Counted from the first letter of the stretch, positions 6,681 to 13,281 are shown. The stretch is 13,351 nt of DNA from an uncultured Bacilli bacterium (GCA_934096535.1 CAKOMC010000041.1:1-13351); one strand, 5' to 3'. The notes: generated from the letters alone by a model not told the origin. Numbers and translations are program-made.

Positions 6681-7808
6681 ATGAAAAAACAGAAAAGTAA
6701 TATCTGGGCTAAAATTGTATTAATAATTTTTGGAATTGTTATGGTTTGTTTTGGCCCTCTTTGGCTTTATGATAATTTAAGCGATAAGACCAAAATATTT
6801 AAAGAAGCAATTACATTAGTACAAAATGAATTAGATACAATCAAAACAGAATTTGGGGGTTATGAATATGATAAAACCAAACCGTTTATGGTAAATGGTA
6901 CTTTGACAGCTATGAATACTAAAGAAGTTGTTAATTTAAGTGGTATATATAAAGATAATGATAATTATGAAGGTGGTATTAAGATTAAGGATAATAATAT
7001 AATTTATAGCTTACAAAGTAATGAATTATATTTAAAGAAAGATAATGATGCACATAAATTAAATTTATCTGTTGAAGAATTAATTAATTTAAAAAATATG
7101 GTTAGTAATTATATATTTATAACTAATTATAATGATATTTTGATTAATATGAACACAATAATTAATGGTCTTAATAATAAAGACATTACTAAAAAAAGAA
7201 TTAAGACTGATATTAATAATAAAAACACTTTAGTAACGGTTTATAGCTATAAATTAAATATAGATATTCTTAATAAATTAGGTTTAATTGGGGCTGATTT
7301 GGAAAATAAAGAGTATGAATTAAAGGTTTATACCAAATTTAAGAAGATTTTAAGAATAGAGATTAATGATGTAATTAAGGTTAATATAAATAATAATAAT
7401 TTAATTATAGATTATCATATGGAAAATGGTTTTATTAATATTAATAAAGATCATAATAATTTTGCTTTTACTATGTATTCTAATGATATAAAGATATATG
7501 AATGCATTATTAATAAAGATTTTAATTTTAATATTAAGATATATAAAGATGGTATGGTTATTAAAGAATGGAATTTTATTTTAATTAAGAAGGATACTGA
7601 TAATGGTGTTAATTATATAATTAATATTAATGATAGTTATAAATTAGATATTTTATTAAGTTATAATGTTAATGACTTTATAGATGTGAGTAATTCGGTT
7701 ACGTTGAATACTGAGGATACTATAAAGATAAATACTGATATTTATAATAATCTAATGAGTAATAATGTCATAAAAGAATTTATTAAAGAGTTTATGAGTG
7801 TTAATTAG
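6681..7808 (+). CDS. Single-pass membrane protein with large Asn/Ile-rich ectodomain, unknown function
   Basis: A 375-residue protein with a short basic N-terminus, one hydrophobic helix at about residues 10-29, and a ~345-residue exported domain rich in Asn, Ile, Lys and Asp. The alternating polar/hydrophobic pattern suggests mostly beta structure. I recognise no family. The open frame begins at a TTG (6678), but ATG 6681 fits the AAAGGA at 6667-6672 better, with eight bases between. Only 15 bases separate it from the stop of the pilin-like gene and no promoter is seen between, so the two are almost certainly one transcript and may act together at the cell surface. Codon use is extremely AT-rich, with long runs of AAT, ATT and GAT, more so than in the flanking housekeeping genes. 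It ends in TAG, three bases before the trpS -35 box, with no terminator in between. Confidence 0.7.
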   Translation: MKKQKSNIWAKIVLIIFGIVMVCFGPLWLYDNLSDKTKIFKEAITLVQNELDTIKTEFGGYEYDKTKPFMVNGTLTAMNTKEVVNLSGIYKDNDNYEGGIKIKDNNIIYSLQSNELYLKKDNDAHKLNLSVEELINLKNMVSNYIFITNYNDILINMNTIINGLNNKDITKKRIKTDINNKNTLVTVYSYKLNIDILNKLGLIGADLENKEYELKVYTKFKKILRIEINDVIKVNINNNNLIIDYHMENGFININKDHNNFAFTMYSNDIKIYECIINKDFNFNIKIYKDGMVIKEWNFILIKKDTDNGVNYIININDSYKLDILLSYNVNDFIDVSNSVTLNTEDTIKINTDIYNNLMSNNVIKEFIKEFMSVN

Positions 7809-7811
7809 GTA

Positions 7812-7841
7812 TTGACAAAGTTATTAATTATTTACTAAAAT
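7812..7841 (+). promoter_or_regulatory. Promoter of the trpS T-box transcript
   Basis: A perfect TTGACA (7812-7817) and TAAAAT (7836-7841) are separated by 18 bases. Transcription should begin near 7848, directly at the base of T-box stem I. Confidence 0.75.
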
Positions 7842-7847
7842 AAAGAA

Positions 7848-8066
7848 GAAATCGCGGATGTAGAAGAGTAGATAAAATGGTAGTTTATAGAGAGCAGTAA
7901 TGGGTGGAAGGCTGTAACTGATTTTTATTGAATGGGCTATGGAGAGACTTGCCGATTGAAGTAGGCTTGTACGGAGTACTTAACCGTTAAAATAAGTGTT
8001 GTATGTTAGTACAATTTAGTGGCAGTAAGTAAGTCTTATTCTAATTTGTTAGAGTAGGACTTTTTT
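7848..8066 (+). promoter_or_regulatory. T-box riboswitch sensing uncharged tRNA-Trp, upstream of trpS
   Basis: The leader has the ordered parts of a T-box. Stem I is closed by AATCG (7850-7854) and CGATT (7953-7957), and contains GAAGAGTAG, the AGAGAG bulge and the distal GGGTGGAAGG loop. The specifier region GAATGGG places codon UGG (Trp) at 7933-7935. A perfect TTGTAC/GTACAA pairing (7967-7972 with 8009-8014) is a stem III candidate. The T-box bulge is TGGC at 8020-8023, followed by a terminator. UGGC can pair with the GCCA end of tRNA-Trp, whose usual discriminator is G, so codon and acceptor readout agree. Uncharged tRNA-Trp should favour the antiterminator and switch trpS on when tryptophan is short. 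The T-box core departs from the usual GGTGGNACCGCG, but the architecture is clear. Confidence 0.92.
8031..8066 (+). terminator. Regulated T-box terminator before trpS
   Basis: The arm at 8031-8044 pairs with 8049-8062 over 14 bp, including two G-U pairs, around a four-base loop TTTG. A T run to 8066 follows. It is the off-state of the trpS T-box; the AGGAGGT ribosome binding site (8071-8077) lies just downstream. Confidence 0.9.
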
Positions 8067-8081
8067 ATATAGGAGGTATTT

Positions 8082-9125
8082 ATGAGAAAAGTTATATTAA
8101 CAGGAGAAAGACCAACCGGACCATTACATATAGGACATTATGTTGGTTCATTAAAAAATAGGGTTAAAATTCAAAATGAAGGGGATTATGATGAAATGTA
8201 TTTGTTTGCTGCTGATGCGCAGGCTTTAACGGATAATTTTGATAATCCTAAAAAGGTAAGGGATAATGTATTTGAAGTTGCCCTAGATAATTTAGCATGT
8301 GGGATAGATCCTAATAAAGTGTGTTATTTTATTCAATCAGAAGTACCGGAACTTACGGAACTGACATTTTATTTTATGAACTTAGTAACGGTATCAAGAT
8401 TGTATCGTAACCCAACAGTTAAAGAAGAAATTAAATTAAGAGGATTTGAAGATAGTATTCCGGCAGGTTTCTTTACTTATCCAGTTAGTCAAACGGCGGA
8501 TATTACGGCTTTTATGGGAACTTTAATTCCCGTAGGAGAAGACCAGTTACCAATGATTGAACAAGCAAGGGAAATAGTAAGAAAGTTTAATTCTATTTAT
8601 GGGGAAACTTTAGTCGAACCAGAGGCTTTAATTCCCGAAAATGTCAATGAAAGAAGACTTGTAGGGACTGATGGTAATGCGAAGATGAGTAAATCAATTG
8701 GCAATTGTATTTATTTAAAAGATAGTCCGGAAGAAATTAAGAAAAAAGTTATGGGGATGTATACGGATCCTAATCACATAAGAGTAAGTGATCCGGGTAA
8801 AGTTGAAGGTAATGTGGTATTTACTTATTTAGATGTATTCTGTAAGGAAGATTCTTTTAAAAAGTATTTACCAGAATATAATAATTTAGATGAATTAAAA
8901 GAGCATTATCGTCGTGGGGGCTTAGGCGATATGAAAATAAAAAATTTCTTAAATGAGGTTTTACAAGAAGAATTAAAACCAATTAGAGAAAGAAGAGAAA
9001 AACTAGCCCAAAATCCGGAATATGTATATCAAGTATTAAAGGAAGGTACTAAAAAGGCAAGAGAAAAGGCTGCTACGACTTTGAAAGCAGTAAAAAAGGC
9101 TATGATGCTTGATTATTTTGAGTGA
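8082..9125 (+). CDS. trpS: Tryptophan--tRNA ligase (TrpRS)
   Basis: A 347-residue class I aminoacyl-tRNA synthetase that charges tRNA-Trp with tryptophan at the cost of ATP in the cytoplasm. The HIGH signature is at residues 16-19 within GPLHIGHYVGS and KMSKS at 201-205. Between them are GFFTYPVSQTADI and PVGEDQ, which line the tryptophan and adenylate site. The protein resembles the streptococcal-type TrpRS (TGERPTG, GSLKNRV, IPAGF, MYTDPNH, PIRERR) rather than the B. subtilis type. The C-terminus MLDYFE ends where that subfamily ends, and the stop is TGA, the only TGA stop in this window. The start is ATG 8082 with a strong AGGAGGT upstream. Expression is controlled by the T-box in its leader. 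No terminator with a T run follows on this strand; instead there is a repeat-rich gap. Confidence 0.97.
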   Translation: MRKVILTGERPTGPLHIGHYVGSLKNRVKIQNEGDYDEMYLFAADAQALTDNFDNPKKVRDNVFEVALDNLACGIDPNKVCYFIQSEVPELTELTFYFMNLVTVSRLYRNPTVKEEIKLRGFEDSIPAGFFTYPVSQTADITAFMGTLIPVGEDQLPMIEQAREIVRKFNSIYGETLVEPEALIPENVNERRLVGTDGNAKMSKSIGNCIYLKDSPEEIKKKVMGMYTDPNHIRVSDPGKVEGNVVFTYLDVFCKEDSFKKYLPEYNNLDELKEHYRRGGLGDMKIKNFLNEVLQEELKPIRERREKLAQNPEYVYQVLKEGTKKAREKAATTLKAVKKAMMLDYFE

Positions 9126-9140
9126 AAATAATAAAAAAGC

Positions 9141-9194
9141 GTACAAAATGTACGAAAATGGCAGTTAAATCAGTACGAAATGTACGAAAATTGG
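9141..9194. repeat. Paired GTAC-palindrome repeats downstream of trpS
   Basis: Two near-identical copies of a ~21-base unit lie at 9141-9161 and 9173-9194. Each is GTAC, an A/G-AAAT spacer, GTAC, then GAAAAT and a GG. Each contains a small dyad (GTAC-5 bases-GTAC). The copies are in the same orientation, separated by 11 bases, about 60-110 bases upstream of the DUF1653 promoter. This looks like a pair of operator-type sites, but I match it to no known regulator. Confidence 0.6.
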
Positions 9195-9220
9195 ACTTAT
9201 AATCAAAAATGACTGATTTA
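9166..9220. repeat. Nine-bp inverted repeat enclosing the second GTAC unit
   Basis: TAAATCAGT (9166-9174) and ACTGATTTA (9212-9220) are perfect complements 37 bases apart, with most of the second GTAC repeat in the loop. No T run follows, so it does not look like an intrinsic terminator. Confidence 0.45.
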
Positions 9221-9231
9221 TTAAAAAATAA

Positions 9232-9260
9232 TTGTTATCCGAATTTAATAAAGGTATAAT
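9232..9260 (+). promoter_or_regulatory. Promoter of the DUF1653 gene
   Basis: TTGTTA (9232-9237) and a perfect TATAAT (9255-9260) have a 17-base spacer. Transcription should start near 9267, giving a ~40-base leader. Confidence 0.65.
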
Positions 9261-9270
9261 AATTTTAAGA

Positions 9271-9307
9271 AAGGTAGGGTTAAGTTTTAAACTTAATAAT
9301 TTGATTT
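9271..9307 (+). promoter_or_regulatory. Displaced ribosome binding site and hairpin in the DUF1653 leader
   Basis: The only Shine-Dalgarno-like sequence, AAGGTAGGG (9271-9279), ends 28 bases before ATG 9308. Between them lies TTAAGTTTTAAACTTAA (9280-9296), which can fold as a 7-bp hairpin; if folded, about 11 bases remain between the site and the start codon. An in-frame TGA at 9302 rules out an earlier start. Confidence 0.45.
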
Positions 9308-9565
9308 ATGAGAGAATTAAAAGTAAATGGCATTTATCGTCATTTTAAAGGAGATTATTATTTAGTATTGGGAGTTGCTATTCATAGTGAAACTAAAGAA
9401 AAATTAGTAATATATCGTGGATTATATGGTGATAATTTAGTTTATGCTAGACCTTATGAGATGTTTTTAAGTGAAGTTGATCATGAAAAGTATCCTAATG
9501 TTAAACAAAAATATCGTATGGAAGAAGTAAATGTTGAAAGTGTTGCTAAAAATTTTCAAAAATAA
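9308..9565 (+). CDS. DUF1653 family protein
   Basis: An 85-residue soluble protein. It carries the DUF1653 signature in order: VNGIYRHFKGDYYLVLGVAIHSET (about 6-30), VIYRGLYGDN (34-44), ARPYEMFLSEVD (47-58), with a charged C-terminal tail. The family is widespread in bacteria as a stand-alone domain of about this size, and its biochemical function is not established as far as I know. It has its own promoter and lies between trpS and a convergent gene. The gap to the stop of that gene is seven bases, and its terminator lies inside the neighbour's coding sequence. The ATG has no close ribosome binding site; the family's usual N-terminus shows the start is nevertheless right. Confidence 0.9.
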   Translation: MRELKVNGIYRHFKGDYYLVLGVAIHSETKEKLVIYRGLYGDNLVYARPYEMFLSEVDHEKYPNVKQKYRMEEVNVESVAKNFQK

Positions 9566-9583
9566 AAAGGACTTATTTAGTCC
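9564..9583 (-). terminator. Terminator of the leftward unknown gene
   Basis: On the minus strand GGACT-AAATA-AGTCC is followed directly by TTTTTATTTTT. The 5' arm and loop overlap the last codons (Trp-Thr-Lys) and the stop of the 9573-10535 gene, so the hairpin forms part of its coding end. Confidence 0.7.
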
Positions 9584-10535
9584 AAGGAAGAAGAGATAAT
9601 ACTCTTCTTTTAAAATTATAATTTTTAAGCTCTTTACTAGCATTAGGACTACTAAAGTTAATATTTTTACTTAAAATGATAATTTCATCATTAGAATAAT
9701 TATTAAATATATTAGGACATAGTAAGCCCGTATTATTTATAATATCCGGATTATGTTTATAAACATATATTACTCTAGTCAGATCAAGTTTGTTATTTAA
9801 TGCTTTAGTAAAAAAGTATTCGGGAGAAGTAGACATACTAAGTAATTCTTCATCACTAAATAATTCAAACATTAAATCATAATTATGACAAAACATTGAA
9901 AAGTTAGTGGTAGTAATTAAATTATTTAATCTTTTTATAGTATTTTTATTAGGAGTAGTCTCTAAAGGAGCAATAATATTAGTTAACTGATAAATAGAGG
10001 CTTTAAAATAAGTAGTATCATAAAAAGTATCTAAGGATTTTTTCGTAAATAAGCTATTTATTAAATTATAGTGATTACTTTCTAATTGCTTTAAAGTATT
10101 ATCTAAGAAAGTTACTAAATGAATAAATCTTTTAATATAGTTTTCTTTATCTATTAAAGATAAGTCTTTAATAGATAAAAAGAAACTATGAAAATAAGGC
10201 TTATATCTCGTTATAAAAGGAAGATAAGAGTCTTTAGTAAAAAATTTGGTAAAACTATTATCTAAAAGATAAAGCCTTAAATTACTAGGATATATCCCTA
10301 AAGAAAAGTTATTATCATTTAAAAGCTTTAAGATAGATAAATTATCAAAATATAGAGCCGTATATAATATTAGATAGTAGCACTTATTAGAATTATTATT
10401 TAGATTATGGTTTTCTTTAGAAAACTCTTTTTTTAATAAGGGAATAAATTTAGAATCAGTTAGAATAACTTTAGAAGGTTCTAACTTAATTTTTCTCTTT
10501 ATTTCTTGTTTAATATATATTAAATATTCTTGCAT
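9573..10535 (-). CDS. Unrecognised soluble protein, divergent from the sigma factor gene
   Basis: A 320-residue protein without signal peptide or clear membrane segment. It is rich in Leu, Asn, Lys, Phe, Tyr and Ser and looks largely alpha-helical. Segments such as YYLILYTALYFDNLSILKLLNDNNFSLG (written here as a composite of residues ~53-80) faintly recall helical-repeat or ankyrin pairs, but no consensus TPLH or repeat period is present. I do not recognise the family. The start ATG (10533-10535) has GAGG five bases upstream. The gene diverges from the sigma factor gene over a ~170-base gap and converges with DUF1653, its 3' end holding both genes' terminators. Being beside a sigma gene makes a regulatory link conceivable, but nothing in the sequence shows it. 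Confidence 0.65.
   Translation of the reverse strand: MQEYLIYIKQEIKRKIKLEPSKVILTDSKFIPLLKKEFSKENHNLNNNSNKCYYLILYTALYFDNLSILKLLNDNNFSLGIYPSNLRLYLLDNSFTKFFTKDSYLPFITRYKPYFHSFFLSIKDLSLIDKENYIKRFIHLVTFLDNTLKQLESNHYNLINSLFTKKSLDTFYDTTYFKASIYQLTNIIAPLETTPNKNTIKRLNNLITTTNFSMFCHNYDLMFELFSDEELLSMSTSPEYFFTKALNNKLDLTRVIYVYKHNPDIINNTGLLCPNIFNNYSNDEIIILSKNINFSSPNASKELKNYNFKRRVLSLLPWTK
9588..9611 (+). terminator. Terminator of DUF1653, lying inside the convergent gene
   Basis: AAGAAGAG (9588-9595) pairs over 8 bp with CTCTTCTT (9602-9609) around ATAATA, followed by T to 9611. It lies wholly within the last 15 codons of the leftward gene, whose codons Arg-Arg-Val-Leu-Ser-Leu-Leu encode it. Confidence 0.65.
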
Positions 10536-10597
10536 AATAACCTCGTTTGTAATAATTATATTTTTTCATCTAAAAAAAGATGTAAAATCATTGTAAA

Positions 10598-10620
10598 ACT
10601 TTCTAAAGAAAAAAGAAAGT
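10598..10620. repeat. Inverted repeat in the divergent intergenic region
   Basis: ACTTTCT (10598-10604) and AGAAAGT (10614-10620) are perfect 7-bp complements around a nine-base A-rich loop. A smaller hairpin CATCT/AGATG with an A6 loop lies at 10567-10582. Neither is followed by a T run. Both sit between the divergent unknown gene and the sigma gene and could be operator sites. Confidence 0.4.
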
Positions 10621-10671
10621 AAAACTTATTAATTAATGGTAAATAAAGATTCTTTTCTTTTTTAGAAATTG

Positions 10672-10680
10672 TGATATACT
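10672..10680 (+). promoter_or_regulatory. Extended -10 promoter of the sigma factor gene
   Basis: TGATATACT (10672-10680) is an extended -10 element. No good -35 box lies 16-18 bases upstream, only a T/C-rich tract. Transcription would begin near 10687, about 20 bases before ATG 10707. Confidence 0.55.
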
Positions 10681-10706
10681 AATTTAACTTGAAAAGAGGA
10701 ATTAAC

Positions 10707-12056
10707 ATGGAAGAAAAATTAGGGATTATTTTTAATCAAGTGTTTAATAAATATCGTTTTTTATTTCTAGAAAGAAATAAGTTTGAGGCTTTAACAAGAA
10801 GTATTAAAAAGAAATATTTAAAAGAAGTTAGTTTAGATGTTTGTGATTTTGATTATTATTTAATGGAGTTAGAGGATATAGCAAGAAAATATCTAGTTAA
10901 AAAGATGAATGAAAATCCTTTAGAAGTATTAAATAATTATATTAATATAGAATTAAAAGATATAAAAGATAATTTGAGTGCTTTAGAAAGTATTACTTAT
11001 TTATTTAGTAAATGTAATATTAATGATACTATGATAGAAAGATTTATTAAAAATAATAAAACTTTTAAAAAAATAGTAGGTAATGTAACCGTAGATAATA
11101 TTCGATATATAAAAAATGGTAATTTAGATAAAGCCATTGATAATAAGATGGTAAGAGAAATTATTTTTATATATTGTGATGTTGAAAAAGTAGATGTTGA
11201 GAGCTTAGAATTTAAAAATAGTAATCCTTATTTTGGATATGGTTTACCACCTTTTAAAAGTAAAGAAGAAGAGATTGAGACTATAAAAAGAGCTAAAAAC
11301 GGGGATAAACTGGCTAAAGAAGAAATAATAATGCGAAATATAAAGTTAGTTGTTTTTCTTGCAAAGAAATATAGCAATGATTCTATTTTATTAGAAGATT
11401 TAATTCAAGAAGGAATTATGGGCGTATTAAGAGCCATAGGATTGTATGATTTTCAATATGATATTAAGTTTGGGGCTTATGCTTATAGTTGGATTAAACA
11501 TATGATTTCAAGGTATGTTATTACTAAAGAAAGAGAGTTTACTGCACTAGTTAATAAAGGAAGGTTATATATTGATTATCAAACTAAGTATCAAGAATTT
11601 TATGATGAATTTGGGAGGAAACCTAGTTTAAAAGAAATGGCTAAGATTTTAGAGGTTTCGGAAGAAAGATTATATAGATTTTTGATGGCTAATAGTCAAA
11701 AGTTAAGTTTAGATGAACCAGTAATATTAGAAACCGAAGTAGATAGAAAAGAATTTTTAGTAGATGATAGTAGGGATTTTGTTTTAGAATATGAAGATAA
11801 AGAATATCTTGCTAATATAGATAACTTATTAGAGAGTATGGGTTTAACCAAAAGAGAAAAAGAAGTTATTAAGTTAAGAAATGGGTTAGATGGTTTAGGA
11901 ATTACTAAAACTCAAGTCGAAATTGCGGCGCTGTTAGGACTTACTCATCAAAGAGTTGACCAATTAGAAAAAGCCGGATTAGAAAAAATAAGAAGTTATA
12001 TGAATAATAAAGAAAATGATAATAAGAAGAGATTAAAACTAGATAAAAAAAATTAA
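10707..12056 (+). CDS. Diverged sigma-70 family RNA polymerase sigma factor
   Basis: A 449-residue protein. Residues 1-~175 are a helical N-terminal part I do not recognise. Then come LPPFKSKEEE (region 1.2-like), region 2 (about 195-275, with LEDLIQEGIMGVLRAI and FGAYAYSWIKHMISRYV), region 3 (about 290-335, with FGRKPSLKEMAKIL) and region 4 (about 370-432, with LTKREKEVIKLRNGL and the helix-turn-helix VEIAALLGLTHQRVDQLEKAGLEKIR in parts). It directs core polymerase to promoters. The housekeeping residues WWIRQAITR read SWIKHMISR here, and the -35 helix TRERIRQ reads THQRVDQ, so this is an alternative factor rather than the primary one. An upstream TTG (10689) is too close to the transcript start; ATG 10707 has AGAGGA seven bases upstream. 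Its own promoter is of the extended -10 type. No partner anti-sigma is recognisable. Confidence 0.85.
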   Translation: MEEKLGIIFNQVFNKYRFLFLERNKFEALTRSIKKKYLKEVSLDVCDFDYYLMELEDIARKYLVKKMNENPLEVLNNYINIELKDIKDNLSALESITYLFSKCNINDTMIERFIKNNKTFKKIVGNVTVDNIRYIKNGNLDKAIDNKMVREIIFIYCDVEKVDVESLEFKNSNPYFGYGLPPFKSKEEEIETIKRAKNGDKLAKEEIIMRNIKLVVFLAKKYSNDSILLEDLIQEGIMGVLRAIGLYDFQYDIKFGAYAYSWIKHMISRYVITKEREFTALVNKGRLYIDYQTKYQEFYDEFGRKPSLKEMAKILEVSEERLYRFLMANSQKLSLDEPVILETEVDRKEFLVDDSRDFVLEYEDKEYLANIDNLLESMGLTKREKEVIKLRNGLDGLGITKTQVEIAALLGLTHQRVDQLEKAGLEKIRSYMNNKENDNKKRLKLDKKN

Positions 12057-12076
12057 TAGATTAATTATAGATTTTT

Positions 12077-12085
12077 TGTTATACT
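12077..12085 (+). promoter_or_regulatory. Extended -10 promoter of the cysteine desulfurase gene
   Basis: TGTTATACT (12077-12085) matches an extended -10 element; the -35 region is weak. Transcription would start near 12092, just before AAGGTGAT. The sigma gene ends only 20 bases upstream of this box, and no convincing terminator separates them, so read-through is likely as well. Confidence 0.45.
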
Positions 12086-12107
12086 TAAAGAGATTAAGGT
12101 GATTATT

Positions 12108-13241
12108 GTGATTTATTTAGATTATAGTGCCACGACACCAGTAAATCCTGATGTTTTGGACAGTTTACTTAAAGTTAGTAGAGATTATATAGGTAATCCT
12201 AATTCGATGCATAGTTTAGGGGTTAAATCAAGGGCGCTTTTAAAAAGTGCTACTAGACAAATTGCTGATTGTTTAAATATAAAGATGGAAGAAATTATTT
12301 ATACTAGTGGGGCAACGGAGGCTAATAATACGGCTTTATTGGGAGTAGCCTTAAGATATAAAAATAGGGGTAATCATATAATATTATCGAAATTGGAACA
12401 TCCTTCAGAATATGTACTGGCTAATTATTTAGAGAACTTAGGCTTTAGAATTAGTTATGTTAATAATGATAGTGATGGGTTAATAGATTTAGATGATTTA
12501 AAGAGTTTAATAACGGATAAAACCATATTAGTGAGTATTGTGGGAGTTAATAGTGAAGTAGGGGTAAGACAACCATTAAAGACTATAAGACAAATAATTA
12601 AGAAAGAAAACCCTAATACTATATTTCATAGTGATTTAACGCAAGGGTTAGGAAAAGTTGCTATTAATTTAAATGATGTCGATTTAGCCAGTTTTTCTGG
12701 TCATAAAATATATGGTCCGAAGGGAATAGGCTTACTTTATAAAAGTGAGAAAGTCGATATAGTACCGTTAATTCACGGTAGTAGTAAAGATTTTCCTCTT
12801 AGAGCAGGAACACCTCCTCTTCCTTTAATTGTTGCCTTATCAAAGGCTATTAGATTATGTTTAATGGATTTAGATAAAAAAGAATTATATGTTAAAAAGT
12901 TAAATGAAAAGATAGTAGATGATTTAAGTCATTATCCTAATTTGAAGTTTAATAATACTAAGTATTCAATATATCATGTAATTAATATAAGTTTAATGGA
13001 TATTAAACCAGAAAGTTTTGTTCATGCCATGGAAGATCATGAAGTATATATAAGTACTAATACGGCTTGTTCATCAGGAGAGTTATCTACTTCAGTTATG
13101 GCTATATATGGAGATAAAAAAAGGGCTATGACTACTATTAGAATAAGTTTATCATGTAATACTACGATGGATGAAGTTAATAAGTTTTTAACTTTCTTCC
13201 ATGGGGAATATCAAAGATTTATAAGATTAAAAAGTAAATAA
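12108..13241 (+). CDS. Cysteine desulfurase (NifS/IscS family)
   Basis: A 377-residue PLP-dependent class V aminotransferase-fold enzyme that removes sulfur from cysteine as an enzyme-bound persulfide, releasing alanine, for Fe-S cluster assembly or tRNA thiolation. The protein starts IYLDYSATTP, the family norm. H98 (LEHPSE) should stack on PLP, D176 and Q179 (HSDLTQGLG) contact the cofactor, and K200 in FSGHKIYGPKG forms the Schiff base. Catalytic C321 lies in the mobile loop TACSSGELS, and TIRISLS follows. The usual NNE motif reads NSE (GVNSEVG), a mild departure. An upstream GTG (12099) is possible, but GTG 12108 has AAGGTGAT at five-base spacing and gives the canonical N-terminus. No scaffold (iscU), thiI or mnmA gene lies next to it; it follows the sigma factor gene and ends in a terminator, so the sulfur acceptor cannot be told from context. 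Confidence 0.93.
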   Translation: MIYLDYSATTPVNPDVLDSLLKVSRDYIGNPNSMHSLGVKSRALLKSATRQIADCLNIKMEEIIYTSGATEANNTALLGVALRYKNRGNHIILSKLEHPSEYVLANYLENLGFRISYVNNDSDGLIDLDDLKSLITDKTILVSIVGVNSEVGVRQPLKTIRQIIKKENPNTIFHSDLTQGLGKVAINLNDVDLASFSGHKIYGPKGIGLLYKSEKVDIVPLIHGSSKDFPLRAGTPPLPLIVALSKAIRLCLMDLDKKELYVKKLNEKIVDDLSHYPNLKFNNTKYSIYHVINISLMDIKPESFVHAMEDHEVYISTNTACSSGELSTSVMAIYGDKKRAMTTIRISLSCNTTMDEVNKFLTFFHGEYQRFIRLKSK

Positions 13242-13248
13242 AAATAAT

Positions 13249-13281
13249 CTCTAGAATATTATTAAGTTCTAGAGTATTTTT
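13249..13281 (+). terminator. Intrinsic terminator of the cysteine desulfurase gene
   Basis: CTCTAGAA (13249-13256) pairs perfectly with TTCTAGAG (13267-13274) around a 10-base loop, followed by TA and TTTTT. It begins seven bases after the stop codon. Confidence 0.8.

Noticed and set aside
9123..9131. Possible Mollicutes code with TGA read as Trp: trpS would extend by only two residues to a TAA.
   Set aside because: All Trp codons seen are TGG, no gene has an internal TGA, and the protein already ends at the family's normal C-terminus.
9131..9155. Minus-strand terminator formed by CGTAC/GTACG followed by CTTTTTT.
   Set aside because: No leftward gene lies upstream of it in this interval, the stem is only 5 bp, and the same sequence is better described as one of two direct repeats.
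10288..10380. Ankyrin-like repeats in the leftward unknown protein.
   Set aside because: Only one stretch faintly resembles a helical pair; there is no periodic repeat or consensus motif.
12051..12077. Terminator after the sigma gene from AATTAA-TAGA-TTAATT followed by ATAGATTTTTT.
   Set aside because: A six-pair stem of only A-T pairs, separated from the T run, is too weak to call in DNA of this composition.
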